Of a DNA stretch of 64,000 bases, positions 1 to 8,643 are shown piece after piece. The stretch covers positions 21,991-85,990 of the forward strand of contig JBJMJD010000050.1 in the NCBI GenBank assembly GCA_045806525.1, in the 5' to 3' direction. Each line of letters starts with the position of its first letter. The first letter of the stretch is position 1. The notes under the pieces were generated by a model. It was not told the DNA's origin and did no database searches. It saw only the letters and a list, made by a program, of their open reading frames with translations. A program made the position numbers and the translations under genes. This stretch comes from JAICYJ01 sp045806525. Its GTDB lineage: Bacteria > Actinomycetota > Thermoleophilia > Gaiellales > JAICJC01.

Positions 1-1048
1 CTGCTATCCACGCATCCACCTCGCGGAACAGCTCGTCCACCAGCTGGGACTGCTCGACCTTGCGCAGCACCAGGCCGTGGGCGTAGATGAATCCGGCATC
101 GCGGCCGCCGGCGATGCCGAAGTCGGCATCCCCCGCCTCGCCCGGCCCGTTCACGGCGCAACCCATCACCGCCACCTCGAACACCTCGTCGTACGTGCCC
201 AGCCTGGCTTCCACCTGCTCGGCCAGATCGAGCACGTCCACGTTGGTGCGGCCGCAGGAGGGGCAGGCGATCATCATCGGCCCGCGCTGACGCAGCCCCA
301 GCGACCGCAGGATCTCCCAGGCCACCCGCACCTCCTCCACCGGGTCCGCGGTCAGCGACACGCGAATCGTGTCGCCGATGCCCTGTCCCAGCAGCGTGCC
401 GATGCCGATCGAGCTCTTGACGGTGCCCGTGAAGGCGGGGCCGGCCTCCGTGACGCCCAGGTGCAGCGGGTAGGGGACGCGCTCACTCAGGCGCTGGTAG
501 GCCTGCACCATCACCGGCACCGACGACGACTTGACCGAGATCTTGAACTCGCGGTACTCGAGCCGCTCCAGCAGCCGCACCTCCTCGAGCGCCGCCTCCA
601 CCAGCGCGCCGGCCGGATCGTTGGTCGCAAACTGGCGCAGGTGGTCGGGCAGCGACCCGGAGTTGGCGCCGATCCGCATCGGCGTGCCCGTCTGCTTGGC
701 CCGCTGCACCACCTGCTCGACCTTGTCCGGCCCGCCGATGTTGCCGGGGTTGATGCGCACGGCGGCGACGCCCGCGTCCATCGCGCGCAGGGCCAGCGAG
801 GCGTTGAAGTGGATGTCCGCGATCACCGGCAACGGTGAAGCGGCCACGATCGCCGGCAGCGCATCGGCGTCGGCTCGTCCCGGCACCGCCACCCGCACCA
901 GGTCACAGCCGGCTTCGGCCAGCGCCCGCGCCTGAGCCAGCGTGGCCTCGACATCGGCCGTCTCGGTTGTGGTCATCGACTGCACCACCACCGGCGCGCC
1001 GCCGCCGATGGGGACGCCGCCGACCGTAATCTGCTTCTGGCTGGACAT
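1..1048 (-). CDS. ispG: 4-hydroxy-3-methylbut-2-enyl diphosphate synthase IspG (GcpE), C-terminal end cut by window edge
   Basis: IspG is the [4Fe-4S] enzyme that reductively converts methylerythritol cyclodiphosphate to HMBPP in the MEP isoprenoid pathway. 349 residues are visible without a stop, so only the last few tens are missing. The TIM-barrel half contains RINPGNIG near residue 100. The cluster half shows ACPSCGR with Cys262 and Cys265, and MGCAVNGPGE with Cys297, the expected three cluster ligands. The ATG at 1048 is supported by a TATCCT box at 1058-1063. It follows rseP by 43 bp on the same strand, and dxr of the same pathway lies just upstream. Identification is secure. Confidence 0.96.
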   Translation of the reverse strand, partial: MSSQKQITVGGVPIGGGAPVVVQSMTTTETADVEATLAQARALAEAGCDLVRVAVPGRADADALPAIVAASPLPVIADIHFNASLALRAMDAGVAAVRINPGNIGGPDKVEQVVQRAKQTGTPMRIGANSGSLPDHLRQFATNDPAGALVEAALEEVRLLERLEYREFKISVKSSSVPVMVQAYQRLSERVPYPLHLGVTEAGPAFTGTVKSSIGIGTLLGQGIGDTIRVSLTADPVEEVRVAWEILRSLGLRQRGPMMIACPSCGRTNVDVLDLAEQVEARLGTYDEVFEVAVMGCAVNGPGEAGDADFGIAGGRDAGFIYAHGLVLRKVEQSQLVDELFREVDAWIA

Positions 1049-1057
1049 GCTGCCGAA

Positions 1058-1063
1058 AGGATA
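1058..1063 (-). promoter_or_regulatory. Putative -10 box (TATCCT) for ispG
   Basis: TATCCT on the minus strand ends 9 nt before the ispG ATG, so the transcript would have little or no 5' leader. No good -35 is visible. It belongs to the recurring TANNNT-near-start pattern of this window. Confidence 0.4.
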
Positions 1064-1091
1064 GTGGCAGGTTGCCTCGGGGCTCGCCGTT

Positions 1092-2345
1092 CTAGCGCGG
1101 CTGGGCGCCCAGCAGGTCGTTGTGCAGGCCGAACAGGAACAGGAACAGCACCAGCGCGATGCCCGCCATCGAGACCCGCTCGAACGTCGCCCGCGAGAGC
1201 GCCCGGCCGCCGCGGAGCTTCTCGAGCACGACCAGCAGGATGTGGCCGCCGTCCAGCGGCAGGAACGGCAGCAGGTTGAGGATGCCGAGCGACAGGGAGA
1301 TGTAGGCCAGCAGCCACAGGTAGTAGGGCGCCCCGGTGTCGGCGGCCGACGCCGAGACGCGCACGATGCCGACCGGCCCCGACAGCGACGAGGTTCCCTG
1401 GCTACGGATGCCGGTGACCGACCCGCTGATCATCGTCCACATCTGCGACAGACCCTCCTCCGGGGCCTTCCAGACGGGCACGCTGCGTGTGGTCGCGATC
1501 ACGTCAGGCAGGAAGCCGACGATGTAGCGGCCGCCCTGCTTGACCGGCGTGATCGGGCCGAGGTGCACGGTCGTGCCGTTGCGGCGCACCGTCAGCGAGA
1601 CGGGGTGTCCGCCGCTGGTGGAGATCAGCGCGCGCACCTGGTCGAAGCCGGTGATGGGATGGCCGTCGATGGCGACGATACGGTCATGCGCGCGCAGCCC
1701 CGCCTTCTGAGCCGGAAGGCCCTTCTCGAGCCCGGCCACGACGGCGGTCGGCTGCAGCGGCTGCGGCAATCCGGTGATGGCGAGCCCCGTCAGGAGCACG
1801 AATGCGAACAGGATGTTCGCGAAGGGGCCGGCACCGATCACGATCAGCCGCTTTGCCCGCGAGCTGCGCCAGTAGCCGCGCGGATCGGTCGACTCCACGA
1901 GGCGACTTAGGCAGCGGTTGACGCGGCGGCGGTCGGCGGCCGTCACCCCCTCCGTCTCGTCGATCATCCGGCTCAGCTCGCGCGCCGCAGGAGCGGCCTC
2001 GTCCACCCGGCCCTGCGCGATCAGCTGCGCCAGGCGGTCGTACGCGATGCCGATCTCGCTGGCCCGCTCCGGCGGCAGCGACTCGCTGCGATGCAGCAGG
2101 TCCTCGATCGCCCACAGGTCGGACGGCTCCGGCCGCAGCATCCCCGGGATCTTGACGAAGCCACCCAGCGGCACCACGCCGATCCCATACTCCGTCTCCC
2201 CCACCTGCTTTCGAGCCAGCGGCGGCGGAAACCCGACGTAGAACTTCAGCGCCCGCATGCCGGTGCGCTTTGCCGCGGTGAAGTGTCCCAGCTCGTGCAG
2301 GAAGACCAGGCCCAGCAGACCCAGGATCGGGATGATGTAGCTCAC
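1092..2345 (-). CDS. rseP: RseP-family site-2 (M50) intramembrane zinc metalloprotease
   Basis: Membrane-embedded protease of the S2P/M50B family, which cleaves membrane anchors such as anti-sigma factors. Seen: HELGH zinc motif at residues 17-21 in the first membrane segment, one PDZ domain at roughly 195-265, NLLPFLPLDGGH with the third zinc ligand Asp near 365, and a hydrophobic C-terminus. The GTG start forms a GTGA overlap with the dxr stop, implying translational coupling. The segment between GGFVK and IGAGPFAN is about 100 residues, against about 35 in E. coli RseP, so there is an extra charged helical insert. 417 residues. The substrate cannot be told; no anti-sigma factor gene is nearby. 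Confidence 0.93.
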   Translation of the reverse strand: MSYIIPILGLLGLVFLHELGHFTAAKRTGMRALKFYVGFPPPLARKQVGETEYGIGVVPLGGFVKIPGMLRPEPSDLWAIEDLLHRSESLPPERASEIGIAYDRLAQLIAQGRVDEAAPAARELSRMIDETEGVTAADRRRVNRCLSRLVESTDPRGYWRSSRAKRLIVIGAGPFANILFAFVLLTGLAITGLPQPLQPTAVVAGLEKGLPAQKAGLRAHDRIVAIDGHPITGFDQVRALISTSGGHPVSLTVRRNGTTVHLGPITPVKQGGRYIVGFLPDVIATTRSVPVWKAPEEGLSQMWTMISGSVTGIRSQGTSSLSGPVGIVRVSASAADTGAPYYLWLLAYISLSLGILNLLPFLPLDGGHILLVVLEKLRGGRALSRATFERVSMAGIALVLFLFLFGLHNDLLGAQPR

Positions 2346-3487
2346 GCGGCCACCCCCAGCGCGTCCCGCGCCAGCGCGCGGGCGGCGGCGTCGGCGGCCA
2401 GCACCTGCTCGACCGACTCGAGCGGCTCGGGGTCGAGGCCGTCGAGCACGGCGGCGACCGTGTCGGCGATCTGCGGGAAGCGGCACTCGCCGGCCAGGAA
2501 CGCGGCCACAGCCACCTCGTTGGCGGCGTTCAGCGCGCAGGGTGCGGTGCCGCCGGCCTCGCCCGCCGCGCGGGCCAGCGCCAGGCACCGGAACGCGTCC
2601 AGATCGGGTGGCTCGAAATCGAGCGCGAACCCTCGCGAGAGGTCGAGACGGGGCGCCGGCGTGGCCGCGCGCTCGGGATACGTGAGGGCGTAGCTGATCG
2701 GCAGGCGCATATCCGGAAGGCCCAGGTGCGCGATCAGCGCGCCGTCGCGGAAGCGGGCCATGCCGTGCACGATCGACTGCGGGTGCACGACCACCTCGAT
2801 GCGCGCGTAGCCGACGCCGAACAGGTGGTGGGCCTCGATCAGCTCCAGACCCTTGTTCATCAGCGTGGCCGAGTCGATCGTGATCTTGGCGCCCATCGAC
2901 CAGGTGGGATGGGCCAGCGCCTGGGCCGGGGAAACGTCTGCCAGCCGCTCCTGTGACCAGCCCCGGAACGGCCCGCCCGATGCGGTCAGCACCAGCGACT
3001 CGAGCGACTCAGGGGCGGCGCCCTCCAGGCACTGCTGCAGCGCCGAGTGCTCGCTGTCGACCGGCAGCAGCAGACGGCCGCTGCGGCGCACGGCGGCGGT
3101 CACCAGCTCGCCGCCGGCCACCAGGCTCTCCTTGTTGGCGAGCGCCAGGTCGCTGCCGGCGTCGAGCGCGGCCATCGTTGCCTCGAGGCCGGCGGCGCCG
3201 ACGATCGCGTTCAGCACGATGTCGGCGCGCAGCTCGCGCACCAGCTCGACAACTCCGTCCTGCCCGCCCAGCACCCGGCCGTCGAACTGCGAGCGGGCGC
3301 GTTCGGCAGCGGCGGGGTCGGCCAGCGCGATCACGGCGGCGCCGTGCTCGCGCGCAGCCGCCACCACCTCGGCCTGCGATGCGTGCGCGGCCAGGCCGAC
3401 GAGACGCAGGTCGGGGTGGTCGCGGACGATCTCGAGTGCCTGACGGCCGACCGAGCCGGTCGCGCCCAGAATGGCCACCGTCCTCAT
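2342..3487 (-). CDS. dxr: 1-deoxy-D-xylulose 5-phosphate reductoisomerase
   Basis: Second enzyme of the MEP pathway: NADPH-dependent rearrangement and reduction of DXP to MEP. The N-terminus MRTVAILGATGSVG is the dinucleotide-binding loop. ALANKESLVAGG and LLPVDSEHSAL carry the substrate and metal-binding region, followed by GWSMGAK-like and NKGLELIEAHHLFG blocks. 381 residues is the usual length. The ATG at 3487 was chosen over in-frame upstream codons because the upstream part has no family similarity and a TACACT box ends 6 nt before this ATG. It heads a dxr-rseP-ispG unit, with a GTGA overlap into rseP. Confidence 0.96.
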   Translation of the reverse strand: MRTVAILGATGSVGRQALEIVRDHPDLRLVGLAAHASQAEVVAAAREHGAAVIALADPAAAERARSQFDGRVLGGQDGVVELVRELRADIVLNAIVGAAGLEATMAALDAGSDLALANKESLVAGGELVTAAVRRSGRLLLPVDSEHSALQQCLEGAAPESLESLVLTASGGPFRGWSQERLADVSPAQALAHPTWSMGAKITIDSATLMNKGLELIEAHHLFGVGYARIEVVVHPQSIVHGMARFRDGALIAHLGLPDMRLPISYALTYPERAATPAPRLDLSRGFALDFEPPDLDAFRCLALARAAGEAGGTAPCALNAANEVAVAAFLAGECRFPQIADTVAAVLDGLDPEPLESVEQVLAADAAARALARDALGVAA

Positions 3488-3493
3488 GGCGTC

Positions 3494-3499
3494 AGTGTA
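3494..3499 (-). promoter_or_regulatory. Putative -10 box (TACACT) for dxr
   Basis: TACACT on the minus strand ends 6 nt before the dxr ATG, predicting a leaderless dxr-rseP-ispG mRNA. No convincing -35 element is visible. Confidence 0.45.
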
Positions 3500-3555
3500 T
3501 CGGGGCCTGATTGCGGCACCGTGAGATGACTGGTCGAGATCTGCGTGACGTCCAG

Positions 3556-3606
3556 GGCGCATGGCATTGCCTTGCGCCAATCGGAAGCGATCTGCGATTA
3601 CGCAGA
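3556..3606. terminator. Two adjacent hairpins between cdsA and dxr
   Basis: 3556-3578 folds as GGCGCA-T-GGCA / TGCC-T-TGCGCC with a single T opposite T mismatch and a 1-nt loop. 3591-3606 is TCTGCG-ATTA-CGCAGA, a 6-bp stem with a 4-nt loop. They lie in the 175-bp gap downstream of cdsA (minus strand) and upstream of the dxr promoter, so termination of the uppS-cdsA transcript is the simplest role. There is no T-run. The rest of the gap shows nothing recognisable. Confidence 0.4.
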
Positions 3607-3662
3607 CCGCGGACGGAGAAGACGGTTCGCAGCCGCAGCCACCCTACCGATCAGCCATTTTC

Positions 3663-4481
3663 CTAGGCGACGCGATGCAGTGCCAGCGCCACGAAGAACG
3701 CGGCGGCGCCGGCGAACAGCAGGCCGTCGATGCGGTCGAGTACGCCGCCGTGGCCGCCCAGCAGCCGGCCGGTGTCCTTCACCCCCATGTCGCGCTTCAG
3801 ATAGCTCTCGAACAGGTCTCCCACCGGAGACGCGGCCGCGATCGCGACGGCGAACTCCAGCGCGTTCAGCGGGCTGATGGGATCGCCGCTGGGCTGGTTG
3901 TAGAGCGTGAAGAACACGGCCGCGGCGCCCAGCACGAAGCCGATCACCAGGCCCTCGACTGTCTTGTTGGGCGATATGGCCGATGCCAGCTTCCGCTTGC
4001 CGAACATGCGGCCTCCGACATAGGCGAAGGTGTCCGAGAGCCAGACGCCGACCAGCACCGCGATCAGCAGCTGTTTGCCCCAGTCGGCCGGAACGGGAAC
4101 GTCGCGCAGCGCCACCAGGAAGGCCAGCCCGTATCCGATCCAGACCACCCCGAGCAGCGTGACGCTCAGCTGCACGGTGGCCGCCTGCCGCACGTCGGCG
4201 ACCGCGCTCAGCCAGAACGCCAGCAGCAGCGTCCCCATCAGCGGCGCCAGGCTCCACACGAGGCCGCCGTGGTGCGTGACCACGATGATCCCGGTCACAC
4301 CGGCGAAGCCGGCGATCGTGAGCGGCCGCAGGGAACGTGTCGCGGCCCCGTACTCGTGCATCGCGAGCACTCCGCAGGCCACGGCCAGCCCCACCATCGG
4401 CCAGCCGCCCACCACCACCGCCAGGATCGCGATCACGATCAGCGGCACCGCGATCAGGACACGCCCGACCAGACCGCTCAC
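3663..4481 (-). CDS. cdsA: Phosphatidate cytidylyltransferase (CDP-diacylglycerol synthase)
   Basis: Integral membrane enzyme that makes CDP-diacylglycerol from phosphatidate and CTP for phospholipid synthesis. Several hydrophobic segments fill the N-terminal two thirds. The family signature is present near the C-terminus: SYLKRDMGVKD followed by GGHGGVLDRID. SDTFAYVGGR and SPNKTVEG are also typical. 272 residues. The GTG at 4481 forms a GTGA overlap with the uppS stop, which rules out the longer upstream reading that merely shadows uppS. Confidence 0.95.
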   Translation of the reverse strand: MSGLVGRVLIAVPLIVIAILAVVVGGWPMVGLAVACGVLAMHEYGAATRSLRPLTIAGFAGVTGIIVVTHHGGLVWSLAPLMGTLLLAFWLSAVADVRQAATVQLSVTLLGVVWIGYGLAFLVALRDVPVPADWGKQLLIAVLVGVWLSDTFAYVGGRMFGKRKLASAISPNKTVEGLVIGFVLGAAAVFFTLYNQPSGDPISPLNALEFAVAIAAASPVGDLFESYLKRDMGVKDTGRLLGGHGGVLDRIDGLLFAGAAAFFVALALHRVA

Positions 4482-5239
4482 CGCTTGCCGAACCGCCGCC
4501 GGCGCCTCGCATAGGCCGACAGCGCTTCCGCCAGCTGCTCCTCGCCAAAGTCGGGCCAGTGGTCGGGCGTGAAGTGGTACTCCGCGTAGGCGGCCTGCCA
4601 GAGCAGGAAGTTGGACACGCGCAGCTCGCCGCTGGTGCGGATCACGAGGTCGGGGTCGGGCATCTCGGGAGCGTACAGATGTGCACGGAGGGCGGCCTCG
4701 TCGATTGCCTCGGCCGCAACGCCCTCCTCCACCAGCGCCCGCGCCGCCCGCACCAGCTCGTCGCGGCCGCCGTAGTCGAAGGCCACCCACAGGTCCAGGC
4801 GGGTGTTGTCGGCAGTGCGGCGCTCCATGTCGGTCATCAGCTCCAGCAGCGCCGGCGGACACCGGTCGCGACGGCCGACGAAGCGCACGCACACGCCCTG
4901 TCGATGGAGGTCCGGGAACTGGTCGCGGATGGTCTCGGTGAACAGCTCCATCAGGTCGTCCACCTCCTGCGCCGGCCGTCCCCAGTTCTCCGTCGAGAAG
5001 GCGTACACCGCCAGGCTGCGCACGCCCAGTCCGGGAGCCGACTCAACCGTCCGGCGCAGCGCGCGGGTGCCGGCGCGGTGACCGGCGATCGGCGGCAGCC
5101 CGCGCTGGCGGGCCCAGCGGCCGTTGCCGTCCATGATGATCGCCACCGACGTCGCGGAGTCGGGGAGCGACTGCTCGACTGACGCGACGCGCCGCAGCCG
5201 CAGCAAGCGGCGTAGGCGACCGACCGAGACGGCGGGCAT
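4478..5239 (-). CDS. uppS: Isoprenyl (undecaprenyl) diphosphate synthase
   Basis: Cis-prenyltransferase that makes the polyprenyl diphosphate carrier for cell-wall synthesis. Seen: IIMDGNGRWA with catalytic Asp37, AFSTENW, and the C-terminal IRTSGELRVSNFLLWQAAYAE block with the conserved Arg/Ser/Glu substrate and Mg sites. From the ATG at 5239 the protein has 253 residues, the classic length. Longer upstream readings only shadow the cupin gene. It is coupled to cdsA by a 4-base overlap and uses isopentenyl diphosphate made by the nearby MEP genes. Confidence 0.95.
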   Translation of the reverse strand: MPAVSVGRLRRLLRLRRVASVEQSLPDSATSVAIIMDGNGRWARQRGLPPIAGHRAGTRALRRTVESAPGLGVRSLAVYAFSTENWGRPAQEVDDLMELFTETIRDQFPDLHRQGVCVRFVGRRDRCPPALLELMTDMERRTADNTRLDLWVAFDYGGRDELVRAARALVEEGVAAEAIDEAALRAHLYAPEMPDPDLVIRTSGELRVSNFLLWQAAYAEYHFTPDHWPDFGEEQLAEALSAYARRRRRFGKR

Positions 5240-5279
5240 CCAGGTATTCAAGCGGATCGCCGGTCGAACCGGCGCCGGA

Positions 5280-5678
5280 TCAGAACGGCCCGTGCGGCTT
5301 GTAGCCACCGGGTGGGCAGCCGACTGCGACGAACGAGAGCCCTTTCGCGCCGGCCATGGGACGGCGCGTGGTGCCGGCATCGAAGCGGATGAATGACCCG
5401 GCCCGCACCGGCACCTGCTCGCCGTCGACCAGCCAGTGGCCGTCGCCGGCGAACACGAACGCGACCTCCTCCTGGCCGGTGGACGACTCGTCGTGCTCCA
5501 GGCCACCCGCGCCGGGCGGCAGATCGAAGCGGTTGATGCCGAATGCCTCGACACCGAGGCCGCGGCGCACGAACCGCACCATGCCCCCCGGGCCGGCCGG
5601 GTCGATCTCGTCGCTGTGAATCACGCTGTAGGCCAACGTTCCCTCCGCGGTCGTTGTGTCGGGCCACAGTACCGCCAT
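5280..5678 (-). CDS. Single-domain cupin protein
   Basis: 132 residues forming one cupin_2 barrel: the LPPGAGGLEHDE stretch and the VAFVFAGDGHWLVDGE stretch correspond to the two conserved cupin motifs, followed by VRAGSFIRFDAGTTRRP. One His/Glu set is visible, so metal binding is possible. Substrate unknown. The start at 5678 lies only 20 bp from the divergent start at 5699, so the two genes share one very short intergenic control region. The uppS start is 40 bp downstream. Confidence 0.8.
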   Translation of the reverse strand: MAVLWPDTTTAEGTLAYSVIHSDEIDPAGPGGMVRFVRRGLGVEAFGINRFDLPPGAGGLEHDESSTGQEEVAFVFAGDGHWLVDGEQVPVRAGSFIRFDAGTTRRPMAGAKGLSFVAVGCPPGGYKPHGPF

Positions 5679-5686
5679 CCACGCGG

Positions 5687-5692
5687 TAGGCT
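5687..5692 (+). promoter_or_regulatory. Putative -10 box (TAGGCT) for the amidinotransferase-fold gene
   Basis: TAGGCT ends 6 nt before the GTG at 5699, predicting a leaderless transcript. The whole promoter must overlap the start of the divergent cupin gene. Confidence 0.4.
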
Positions 5693-5698
5693 CGGCCG

Positions 5699-6694
5699 GT
5701 GAGCGGCGGGTACCCCTTCGGCTATCACCTCACCAGGTTGCGCGGCGACGACGGCACGCCGTTCGCCGATCCGGCTGAGCAGGAGCGGGTGTGGGGACGC
5801 CCATGGGGCGCTGCCGACGAGGTCGGCCGGCTGCGGATGGCGCTGGTGCGCAGGCCCCGCGGCGAGTTCGCCGCCGTGCGTGCCGACTGCTGGGACGAGG
5901 ACTGCGGCGCGCTGGTCGATCCGGACGGGCTCTGGTACTGGGAGGACCGGACAGCGCCCGACCTGGCGCTGGTGGACGCCCAGCACGCGGCGCTGGTCGC
6001 GGCGCTCGAGGCGGAGCGCGTCGAGGTAGTCGAGGTGCAGGGCGATCTCCCGACACACATCACGACGCCGATCTACACGCGCGACCCGCTGATTACGGTG
6101 CCGGGCGGGGCCATCGTCGGACGGCTGGAGCCGTACAAGCGCCGCGGCGAGGAGGCGCTGGTGACGCGGACGCTGGCAGCGCTGGGGATGCCGATCCTGG
6201 CAACGGTGCACGGGCGCGGGCTGATGGAGGGCGGCAGCTTCGTCAAGCTGACGCCGGCGGTGGCCGCGTTCGGGACGTCGTTCCGCTGTAACGACGAGGC
6301 CGCCCGGCAGCTGGAGGCGGCGCTGCGGCCGCTCGGCATCGAGCTGATCGTGGTGCCCCTGTCGCCGTACTCGATCCACATCGACGGGCACATCGGGATG
6401 ATCGCGCCCGACCTGGCGCTGATCGACCCGCTGGGGCTGCCCTGGTGGTTCGTCGATCGGCTGCATGGGCTCGGCATAGAGACCGTGCCATGCGTGCCCG
6501 GCGAGGAGTGGGCGATCAACTCGCTGGCGCTGGCGCCGCGGCGGATGCTGATGTGCGAAGGCTTCCCGCAGACGATCGACCGGCTTTCGGCGCACGGCGT
6601 CAACGTCGTGACGGTGCCCTACGCGGAGATCCAGAAGGGCGGCGGCGGGGTGCACTGCTCCACGATGGAGCTGGTGCGCGACACCGCTGGCTGA
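5699..6694 (+). CDS. Amidinotransferase / dimethylargininase-fold enzyme
   Basis: Member of the guanidine-modifying superfamily (arginine deiminase, DDAH, amidinotransferases) that uses a Cys nucleophile. Seen: Asp129 in TRDP, MEGGSF with Glu177, HIDGH with His227, Asp229 and His231, and GGGGVHCSTMEL with Cys320 near the C-terminus. This is the full Cys/His/Glu set, so the enzyme should be active. 331 residues. The GTG start is supported by the -10 box 6 nt upstream. Neither an arginine pathway gene nor a creatine-type gene is adjacent, so hydrolase versus transferase cannot be decided. Confidence 0.85.
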   Translation: MSGGYPFGYHLTRLRGDDGTPFADPAEQERVWGRPWGAADEVGRLRMALVRRPRGEFAAVRADCWDEDCGALVDPDGLWYWEDRTAPDLALVDAQHAALVAALEAERVEVVEVQGDLPTHITTPIYTRDPLITVPGGAIVGRLEPYKRRGEEALVTRTLAALGMPILATVHGRGLMEGGSFVKLTPAVAAFGTSFRCNDEAARQLEAALRPLGIELIVVPLSPYSIHIDGHIGMIAPDLALIDPLGLPWWFVDRLHGLGIETVPCVPGEEWAINSLALAPRRMLMCEGFPQTIDRLSAHGVNVVTVPYAEIQKGGGGVHCSTMELVRDTAG

Positions 6695-6719
6695 GCACAC
6701 AGACAGACCGTGGGCTGCC

Positions 6720-7277
6720 TCAGACCTCCATGATCTCGGCCTCTTTGGCCTTCAGCGCGGCGTCGATCGCCGCCACGTGCTCGTCGGTCACCTTCTGCAG
6801 CCGCTCCTCGGCGCGGTGGACGTCGTCCGCCCCCGTCTCGCCGTTCTTCTCGGCCTCCTTGAGGTGATGCTGGGCGTCGCGGCGCACGTTGCGGGCGGCC
6901 ACGCGGCCCTCCTCCGCCAGGTGCCGCACCTGCTTGACCAGCTCCTTGCGGCGCTCCTCGGTGAGCTGCGGGATCGGCAGGCGGATCAGCTGGCCGTCGT
7001 TGTTGGGCGTCAGCCCCAGGTCCGACTCCATGATGGCCTTCTCGATGTCCCTCATCACGCCCTTGTCGAACGGCGTGATCGTCAGCAGCCGCGGCTCCGG
7101 CACGCTGATCGTGGCCAGCTGGTTGATCGGCATCTTCGTCCCGTACGCACTGACGTTGATGCGCTCCAGCAGCGCGGCCGACGCGCGACCGGTGCGGATG
7201 GTCGTGAACTCGTGACGGGTCGCCTCGACGGACTTGTCCATCCGCCGAGCCGCATCCTTCAGCACGTCGTCGATCAT
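6720..7277 (-). CDS. frr: Ribosome recycling factor
   Basis: Splits post-termination ribosomes together with EF-G. 185 residues, the standard length. FTTIRTGRASAALLERI and the C-terminal three-helix bundle repeats (PQLTEERRKELVKQVR, AEEGRVAARNVRRDA) are diagnostic. The ATG overlaps the pyrH stop as ATGA, giving the conserved order rpsB-tsf-pyrH-frr. It converges on the amidinotransferase gene across 25 bp containing no clear terminator. Confidence 0.97.
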   Translation of the reverse strand: MIDDVLKDAARRMDKSVEATRHEFTTIRTGRASAALLERINVSAYGTKMPINQLATISVPEPRLLTITPFDKGVMRDIEKAIMESDLGLTPNNDGQLIRLPIPQLTEERRKELVKQVRHLAEEGRVAARNVRRDAQHHLKEAEKNGETGADDVHRAEERLQKVTDEHVAAIDAALKAKEAEIMEV

Positions 7278-8026
7278 GGTGTGACCTGCACCGGAAGACC
7301 TCCAGGGACGCTCGAGATGATGGTTCCGAGCCGCTCGCCCCGCGCGATGCGGGCGATGTTGTGCTCGTCGTCGAGATTAAACACGTACAGCGGCAGCGCG
7401 TTGTCCATGCACAGCGACAGGGCGGTCGTGTCCATCACCTTCAGCCCCCGCTCGATCGCCTCGATGTGAGTGATCTGGGGGATCAGCCGCGCCTGCGGGT
7501 TTGTGCGGGGATCGTCGTCCAGCACGCCGTCCACGCCGTTCTTGCCCATCAGGATCGCCTGGGCGCCGATCTCCAGCGCCCGCAGCGCGGCCGCCGTATC
7601 GGTCGTGAAGAACGGGTTGCCGGTGCCGGCCGCGAAGATCACCACGCGCCCCTTCTCGAGGTGGCGGATGGCGCGGCGGCGGATGTAGGGCTCGGCCACC
7701 TCCGACACGTCGATCGCCGACATCACCCGCGTGAAGACGCCCAGCTGCTCGAGCGCGTCCTGCACGGTGAGGGCGTTCAACACCGTGGCCAGCATGCCCG
7801 CGTAGTCGGCGGTCGCCCGGTCCATGCCGCGCGCCGCCTCCTGCGTGCCGCGCAGGATGTTGCCGCCTCCCACCACGATCGCCATCTCGACGCCGGTCTC
7901 GACCACCTCCCCCACCGCCCGCGCGACAGCCGCGATCCGCTCCGGCGCCTGCCCGTACTCGCGGTCGCCCATCAGGGCCTCGCCGGACAGCTTCAGGAGC
8001 ACCCGCTCAAAGGCCGGCTCGGTCAC
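7274..8026 (-). CDS. pyrH: Uridylate kinase
   Basis: UMP kinase of the amino acid kinase fold, making UDP for nucleotide and cell-wall precursor synthesis. Seen: LLKLSGEAL at the N-terminus, VVGGGNILRG, VMSAIDV, and FAAGTGNPFFTTDTAAALRA with the ATP/UMP binding residues. The GTG start at 8026 overlaps the tsf stop as GTGA; 250 residues. Longer in-frame readings only shadow tsf. Coupled by a 4-base overlap on both sides. Confidence 0.97.
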   Translation of the reverse strand: MTEPAFERVLLKLSGEALMGDREYGQAPERIAAVARAVGEVVETGVEMAIVVGGGNILRGTQEAARGMDRATADYAGMLATVLNALTVQDALEQLGVFTRVMSAIDVSEVAEPYIRRRAIRHLEKGRVVIFAAGTGNPFFTTDTAAALRALEIGAQAILMGKNGVDGVLDDDPRTNPQARLIPQITHIEAIERGLKVMDTTALSLCMDNALPLYVFNLDDEHNIARIARGERLGTIISSVPGGLPVQVTP

Positions 8027-8643
8027 TCCTCGCCCACCTCGAAGCGCGCGAAGCGCTTGATCTCGATGTTCTCCCCGATGGTGGCCGACAGCTCGGCCCG
8101 CAGCGTCTCGATCGTCTTGCCGTCGTGCTCGGGCTTGATCGACGGCTGCTTCAGCAGCACCGTGTCGACCAGCGACTTGTTCCACATGCCCTCGGCGATC
8201 TTGTCCAGCATGTTCTCGGGCTTGCCCTCGTTCGCAGCCTTGCCGCGGAAGGTGTCGATCTCGGCTGCGCGGAACGCGTCGGGGATCTCGTCCTCGGACA
8301 CGAACTGCAGCGAGCGTCCGGCCGCGACCTGCAGCGCCACGTCGCGGGCGAACGCCTTGAATGTGTCGTTGCGGGCGACGAAGTCGGTCTCACAGCCGAC
8401 CTCGACCATCGCGCCGATGGTGCCTGTGGCGTGGACGTAGCTCTCGACCACGCCGGCGCCGGTGCCGCGGCCGGCGCGCTTGCCAGCGGCCGCCAGGCCC
8501 TTCTCGCGCAGCCACTTCTTGGCCGCGTCCATGTCGCCGGCCGCCTCCTCCAGGGCGCGCTTGCAGTCCATCATCCCCGCCTGCGTCTGCTCGCGGAGCT
8601 CCTTCACCTCGGCCGCTGACGGCCTGTATGCCACGTCGCTCAC
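8023..8643 (-). CDS. tsf: Translation elongation factor Ts, short form
   Basis: Nucleotide exchange factor for EF-Tu. VKELREQTQAGMMDCKRAL is the N-terminal UBA-like domain signature, and VEVGCETDFVARND is the core signature. At 206 residues it lacks most of the second core subdomain found in the longer E. coli protein; this short form is known from several phyla. The GTG start overlaps the rpsB stop. Confidence 0.97.
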   Translation of the reverse strand: MSDVAYRPSAAEVKELREQTQAGMMDCKRALEEAAGDMDAAKKWLREKGLAAAGKRAGRGTGAGVVESYVHATGTIGAMVEVGCETDFVARNDTFKAFARDVALQVAAGRSLQFVSEDEIPDAFRAAEIDTFRGKAANEGKPENMLDKIAEGMWNKSLVDTVLLKQPSIKPEHDGKTIETLRAELSATIGENIEIKRFARFEVGEE

